Source of the DNA: Eubacterium sp. | Lineage (GTDB): Bacteria > Bacillota > Clostridia > Lachnospirales > Lachnospiraceae | NCBI GenBank assembly: GCA_003520145.1 | Contig: DOVJ01000117.1 | Span: 1 to 9,671, forward strand | Length of the DNA stretch: 9,671 nt | Direction of reading: 5' to 3' | In this document: positions 5,695 to 9,671 of the stretch, one piece after another | Numbering within the stretch: position 1 is the stretch's first letter | Layout of the letters: every line of letters starts with the position of its first letter | Notes under the pieces: model-generated | Told to the model about the DNA's origin: nothing | Databases searched by the model: none | Seen by the model: only the letters and a program-made list of their open reading frames with translations | Translations under genes and position numbers: made by a program

Positions 5695-6656
5695 TGAGAT
5701 GGAATAAATATACGATCAATACGCTTGCATCGGCTACTGATATTATAAGCTGCGAGCTTGCAGAACTTGGAATAGAAGGAATAGAAATCGAGGACAATAT
5801 TCAGTTGTCTGAAGAGGATAAGCAGTCTATGTTCATAGACTTTCTTCCTGAGGTAGATGAGTCTGATAAGACCGCTAAGATAAGCTTCTACCTCGAGGAT
5901 GGCAAGTTCGACGATGTGAAGATTCTTACGGATGTTCGCGCTATGCTTAAGGAGATAAGCGAGTACTGTGAGATAGGTGATGGCACTATACAGTCTTCTC
6001 AGACTGAAGATAAGGACTGGGCTAATAACTGGAAGAAGTACTTCAAGTCTTTCTGTATCAACGATATCTATATCAAGCCTACATGGGAGGAGGAAGAAGA
6101 CGAATATAAGGATAAGACGAAGATTCTTATAGATCCGGGTGCTGCTTTTGGTACAGGCGCCCATGAGACTACTAAGCTTGTTATCCTTCAGCTTCAGAAG
6201 TACCTTAAGAAGGATGATATGGTTCTTGATGTCGGATGTGGAAGCGGAATCCTCTCGATAGTGGCTCTTAAGCTTGGTGCTAAGCATGCTCTCGGAACAG
6301 ATCTTGATCCTATTGCTATCGTATCAAGCAGAGAGAATGCTGAAGTTAATGGTATAGCAGAAGAAGACTTCGAACTTATAAAGGGCAATATAATAGATGA
6401 GGAGCCTGTTATAGAGGCTGTCGGTTTTGAGCGCTATGACGTGGTGTGTGCCAATATTCTTGCGGAGGTTTTGGTGCCGCTTTCGAAGGTTATATATAAG
6501 CATATGAAGATTGGCGCCTATCTTATCATGTCCGGTATAATCGATTCGAAGGAGGAACTTATCAAGAAAACCTTCGATGCTGATGAACACTATGAGGTTG
6601 TCGAAGTAAACAGACTTGGTGAGTGGTCTAACGTTACTGTAAAAAGGGTAAAGTGA
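5694..6656 (+). CDS. prmA: Ribosomal protein L11 methyltransferase
   Basis: The protein has 320 residues. The N-terminal part (about 1-135) fits the L11-recognition domain of PrmA. The C-terminal part is a Rossmann-fold methyltransferase. Diagnostic stretches are DPGAAFGTGAHETT (147-160), the S-adenosylmethionine-binding VLDVGCGSG (177-185) and NILAEVL (254-260). PrmA trimethylates lysines and the N-terminus of L11, and loss is tolerated in the bacteria studied. A GGAGA at 5682-5686 is 7 bases before the ATG, inside the end of the aminopeptidase gene. It is followed after a single base by rsmE, an arrangement widespread in Firmicutes. Confidence 0.96.
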   Translation: MRWNKYTINTLASATDIISCELAELGIEGIEIEDNIQLSEEDKQSMFIDFLPEVDESDKTAKISFYLEDGKFDDVKILTDVRAMLKEISEYCEIGDGTIQSSQTEDKDWANNWKKYFKSFCINDIYIKPTWEEEEDEYKDKTKILIDPGAAFGTGAHETTKLVILQLQKYLKKDDMVLDVGCGSGILSIVALKLGAKHALGTDLDPIAIVSSRENAEVNGIAEEDFELIKGNIIDEEPVIEAVGFERYDVVCANILAEVLVPLSKVIYKHMKIGAYLIMSGIIDSKEELIKKTFDADEHYEVVEVNRLGEWSNVTVKRVK

Positions 6657-6657
6657 T

Positions 6658-7389
6658 ATGCAGCATTTTTTTGTCGATTATGTAGATATGGAATCTAAGA
6701 AAGTGTCTATAGGCGGGGATGACTATCATCACATGAAGGATGTGGTCAGACTAAAGATTGGCGAAGATGTTGTAGTGAGCAACAAATCAGGGCAGGATTA
6801 TAACTGCGTGATAGAGGAATACGGCGAGGAGGCTTTGCTTCGCGTCGTATATAAGTATGATTCTAACTGCGAGCTTCCAATCAAGGTATATCTTTTTCAG
6901 GGACTCCCTAAGGCTGACAAGTTCGAATTCATCATCCAGAAGTGTGTTGAGTTAGGCGTCAGCAGCATAATCCCTGTCAACATGAAAAACTGTGTTGTGA
7001 AGGTGAATGATAAGACTGCCAATAAGATAAAGCGTTATCGCGCCATCGCAGAGAGTGCAGCAAATCAGAGTAAGAGAAGTATTATGCCTGAGGTTCATGA
7101 TGTGATGAACTTTTCTGAAGCCATAGAATATGCCAAGACTCTTGATAAGGTATTTGTGCCTTATGAGTGTGCCGATGGCATGGATAAGACTCGTGAACTC
7201 TTTGCTTCTATACGAGAGGGAGAATCTGTGGGAATATTCATAGGTCCTGAGGGCGGGTTTGATGACTCTGAGATTAAGAAAGCGACTGAGTGCGGCTTTG
7301 AGATCATAACCTTGGGTAAGAGGATCTTAAGGACAGAAACAGCCGGTATGTATGTCATGTCTGTACTTTCATATCTGGCGGATAGGTAA
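6658..7389 (+). CDS. rsmE: 16S rRNA (uracil-1498-N3)-methyltransferase
   Basis: The protein is 243 residues long, normal for RsmE. It begins MQHFFVD and has an N-terminal PUA-like RNA-binding domain (about 1-70, including HHMKDVVRLKIGE). A SPOUT (knotted) methyltransferase domain follows. The knot motifs are GPEGGF (196-201) and LGKRILRTETA (219-229), which bind S-adenosylmethionine. LPKADKFEFIIQKCVELGV is also typical. RsmE methylates U1498 in the decoding region of the 30S subunit. The start follows prmA by one base, with AAGGG 9 bases upstream. Confidence 0.96.
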   Translation: MQHFFVDYVDMESKKVSIGGDDYHHMKDVVRLKIGEDVVVSNKSGQDYNCVIEEYGEEALLRVVYKYDSNCELPIKVYLFQGLPKADKFEFIIQKCVELGVSSIIPVNMKNCVVKVNDKTANKIKRYRAIAESAANQSKRSIMPEVHDVMNFSEAIEYAKTLDKVFVPYECADGMDKTRELFASIREGESVGIFIGPEGGFDDSEIKKATECGFEIITLGKRILRTETAGMYVMSVLSYLADR

Positions 7390-7394
7390 TAAAG

Positions 7395-8549
7395 ATGGAA
7401 TGTTATTTTGATAATTCGGCGACCACATATGTCTATGATGAGGTCATAGATCTGATGGTCAAAATCATGCGTGAGGATTACGGCAATCCTTCTGCTATGC
7501 ATAAGAAGGGTGTTGAGGCTGAGCGCTACATAAAGGAAGCAAAGGATATATTCTCTAACGTGTTAAAGTGTAAGGATAAGAACATAATCTTTACCTCTGG
7601 CGGTACAGAATCCAACAATATGGCTATATTCGGCGCTGTTTATGCCAATAAGAGGACTAAGAATCATATCCTCGTATCAGAGGTTGAGCACGCTTCTGTT
7701 GCTGCATGTATGGATAAGCTTAAGAAGGATGGCTTTGATGTAGAGTATCTTAAGACTGACAGGCTCGGAATAGTATCTGTTGATGATCTTAAGGCGAAGC
7801 TTCGTCCTGATACAGCACTTGTATCCTGCATGTATGTCAACAACGAGATAGGAAGTGTGATGCCTATCGAGGCGATGGCTAAGGTCATACATGAGAACAG
7901 TGATGCTTACTTTCACGTGGACGCTATACAGGCATTTGGTAAGTTCAGGATCTATCCAAAGAGGCTTGGCATAGATCTTCTAAGTATAAGTTCGCATAAG
8001 TTTCATGGTCCGAAGGGGTGCGGTGCTCTATATATAGGCGATGGTGTGCGCATACTTCCGCTCATATACGGAGGCGGCCAGCAGCAGGATATGAGGTCAG
8101 GCACGGAAAATGTTCCTGGTATAGCCGGTATGGCTTTGGCTGCTAAGATATGCATGGACAATCTGGATGCTTATGTGGCTCATATGAAGGAACTTAAGGA
8201 GTATCTTATAGGGAAACTTACAAAGCTTGATATGGTAACTGTTAACGGCTATGAAGAGGGAACACCGTGCGCTCCTAACATAGTCAGCTTGAGCTTTGAG
8301 GGGGTAAGGAGTGAAGTCTTCCTTCATGCTCTTGAAGATAAAGGAATATATGTATCTGCAGGTTCTGCCTGCTCGACCAATAAGCCGCATAAGAGTCATA
8401 CTCTGGTTGCTATCGGTCTTCCTAACAAGCTCATAGAATCTACGCTTAGATTCAGCTTCTGTGAGAAAAATACCAAAGAAGAGATAGATTATGCAGTCGG
8501 TGTTATCGAAGAGATACTTCCGATGCTCAGAAAATACAAGAGAGGTTAG
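7395..8549 (+). CDS. Cysteine desulfurase (NifS/IscS-like, probable sulfur donor for ThiI)
   Basis: This 384-residue PLP enzyme removes sulfur from cysteine and holds it as a persulfide. The fold-type I residues are present: H99 in VEHASV, N149-N150 in MYVNNEIG, D176 and Q179 in HVDAIQAF, and the PLP lysine K202 in SSHKFHGPKG. The catalytic cysteine is C326 in SAGSACSTNKPHKSH, in the longer loop of group I desulfurases. No IscU or SufU scaffold lies nearby, and thiI starts one base after the stop. In Bacillus subtilis, NifZ, a desulfurase encoded next to ThiI, feeds sulfur to it for tRNA thiolation; the same job is the best inference here. The ribosome site is weak (AGG at 7384-7386), so translation may be coupled to rsmE 5 bases upstream. 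Confidence 0.93.
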   Translation: MECYFDNSATTYVYDEVIDLMVKIMREDYGNPSAMHKKGVEAERYIKEAKDIFSNVLKCKDKNIIFTSGGTESNNMAIFGAVYANKRTKNHILVSEVEHASVAACMDKLKKDGFDVEYLKTDRLGIVSVDDLKAKLRPDTALVSCMYVNNEIGSVMPIEAMAKVIHENSDAYFHVDAIQAFGKFRIYPKRLGIDLLSISSHKFHGPKGCGALYIGDGVRILPLIYGGGQQQDMRSGTENVPGIAGMALAAKICMDNLDAYVAHMKELKEYLIGKLTKLDMVTVNGYEEGTPCAPNIVSLSFEGVRSEVFLHALEDKGIYVSAGSACSTNKPHKSHTLVAIGLPNKLIESTLRFSFCEKNTKEEIDYAVGVIEEILPMLRKYKRG

Positions 8550-8550
8550 T

Positions 8551-9671
8551 ATGTATAGTGCGTATCTTATAAAATACGGTGAGATAGGTGTGAAGGGCAA
8601 GAATCGTCATATATTTGAGGATGCTCTTATAAACAATATCAGATTTTCACTTTCTCATATTGATGGCGAATATGATGTATATAAAGAACAGGGCAGAATA
8701 TATGTCAGATGCCTCAAGGATTATTACCATGAAGATGTTCTGGATGCTCTGTCTCACGTGTTCGGTATAGTGGGCATATGTCCTATGTATCACTATGATT
8801 ACTGTGAATATGATGAGCTCTCAAAGCATGTTGTAGAGTATCTGGAAGAGGAGTATGGCAACAAACCTCTCACCTTCAAGTTCGAGTGTAAGAGAGCCAA
8901 CAAGAAGTATCCTCTTGATTCTATGCAGCTTAATGCTGAATTAGGTCATGATGTACTTGAACACTTTTCTGAATATAAGGTTGATGTTCATAAGCCGGAT
9001 CTTATGATCCATGTCGAGATAAGAGAACAGATCAATATATATTCTACAGAGATCAAGGGACCGGGCGGTATGCCTGTAGGTACCTGCGGAAGAGGTATGC
9101 TTCTTCTTTCTGGTGGAATAGACAGTCCTGTTGCCGGATACATGGTTGCTAAAAGAGGTGTAGACATTGAGGCTGTATATTTTAATGCGCCACCTTATAC
9201 TTCAGAAAAGGCCAAGCAGAAGGTTGTTGATCTGGCTGGAGTAATTGCCAGGTACACAGGTAAGGTTAAACTTCATGTTATCAACTTTACTGATATTCAG
9301 ATGTATATTTATGAGAAGTGTCCTCACGATGAGCTTACTATCATCATGAGAAGATATATGATGAAGATTGCTGATATTATCGCAGGTCAGACTGGCTGTA
9401 TGGGACTTATAACCGGTGAGAGTATAGGACAGGTGGCTTCACAGACCATGCAGAGCCTTATGTGTACAGGAGAGGTTGTAACAGATATGCCTGTTTACAG
9501 ACCACTTATAGCTTTTGACAAGCAGGATATTGTGGATATCTCTCTTAAGATAGATGCTTATGAGACATCAATTCTTCCCTATGAGGACTGCTGTACTATT
9601 TTTGTGGCCAAGCATCCTGTAACAAAGCCACGTCTTGACATTATCAAGAAGCATGAGGAAAATCTTGCAGA
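8551..9671 (+). CDS. thiI: tRNA 4-thiouridine synthase ThiI (3' end beyond the window)
   Basis: The reading frame starts at ATG 8551, with AGAGG (8541-8545) 5 bases before it, and stays open to the window end, giving 373 codons. Firmicute ThiI is about 390 residues, so only a short tail is missing. It begins MYSAYLIKYGEIGVKGKNRH, the ThiI N-terminal ferredoxin-like domain. A THUMP RNA-binding domain follows (about 55-165), then the ATP-binding PP-loop LLSGGIDSP (185-193) that adenylates the tRNA uridine. Later family marks are GLITGESIGQVASQT and YEDCC (C347, C348), which align in position with the conserved cysteine of the core enzyme. The remaining space is too short for the C-terminal rhodanese domain of E. 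coli ThiI, if the usual length holds. The product makes s4U at tRNA position 8; a role in thiamine synthesis is possible. Confidence 0.95.
   Translation, partial: MYSAYLIKYGEIGVKGKNRHIFEDALINNIRFSLSHIDGEYDVYKEQGRIYVRCLKDYYHEDVLDALSHVFGIVGICPMYHYDYCEYDELSKHVVEYLEEEYGNKPLTFKFECKRANKKYPLDSMQLNAELGHDVLEHFSEYKVDVHKPDLMIHVEIREQINIYSTEIKGPGGMPVGTCGRGMLLLSGGIDSPVAGYMVAKRGVDIEAVYFNAPPYTSEKAKQKVVDLAGVIARYTGKVKLHVINFTDIQMYIYEKCPHDELTIIMRRYMMKIADIIAGQTGCMGLITGESIGQVASQTMQSLMCTGEVVTDMPVYRPLIAFDKQDIVDISLKIDAYETSILPYEDCCTIFVAKHPVTKPRLDIIKKHEENLA

Overview
The window looks like chromosomal DNA from an anaerobic Firmicute, most likely a Lachnospiraceae-type clostridium (Butyrivibrio/Roseburia-like). The grounds are AT-rich sequence with many ATA, AGA and CTT codons, strong AGGAGG ribosome sites, a Firmicutes-type 6S RNA, an ScpAB pair and a rhodanese-less ThiI preceded by its own cysteine desulfurase. 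The genus is inferred from style and was not tested by comparison. There are no mobile elements, CRISPR arrays, tRNAs or rRNAs. No gene-free stretch exceeds 300 bases; the three intergenic gaps (277-369, 916-1124, 1992-2096) are each accounted for below.

Left part (1-1991). The window opens inside an EamA-type membrane transporter, of which only the C-terminal part is present. A 93-base gap follows, holding a short reading frame (281-352) that resembles the last helix of a MarR-family regulator and may be a gene remnant. Next comes a two-cysteine (thioredoxin-type) glutathione peroxidase homologue. Just after it, a near-consensus sigma-A promoter (TTGACA, 17 bases, TATACT with TG extension) drives what I read as 6S RNA, the small RNA that binds sigma-A RNA polymerase. 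Its 3' end runs into the stop codon of a convergent YihY/BrkB-family membrane protein on the minus strand.

Centre (1992-2096). The gap between yihY and the rightward operon holds two divergent promoters, each reading TTGATT-17-TATAAT. Their -35 boxes abut to form a perfect 12-base palindrome, AATCAATTGATT. The rightward -10 box ends only 8 bases before the first ATG, and there is no Shine-Dalgarno sequence, so the first gene probably has a leaderless message.

Right part (2097-9671). Eight genes on the plus strand are packed with overlaps or gaps of at most 5 bases: a calcineurin-like metallophosphoesterase, scpA, scpB, an M18 aminopeptidase, prmA, rsmE, a cysteine desulfurase and thiI (cut by the window end). 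They look like one operon. The products divide into chromosome segregation (ScpAB with Smc), modification of the translation machinery (PrmA on ribosomal protein L11, RsmE on 16S rRNA, and the desulfurase plus ThiI for 4-thiouridine at tRNA position 8), and two hydrolases with less obvious links. This is mostly housekeeping. The least ordinary signals are the mirror-image promoter pair, the leaderless start, the 6S RNA overlapping a convergent gene, and the possible regulator remnant.
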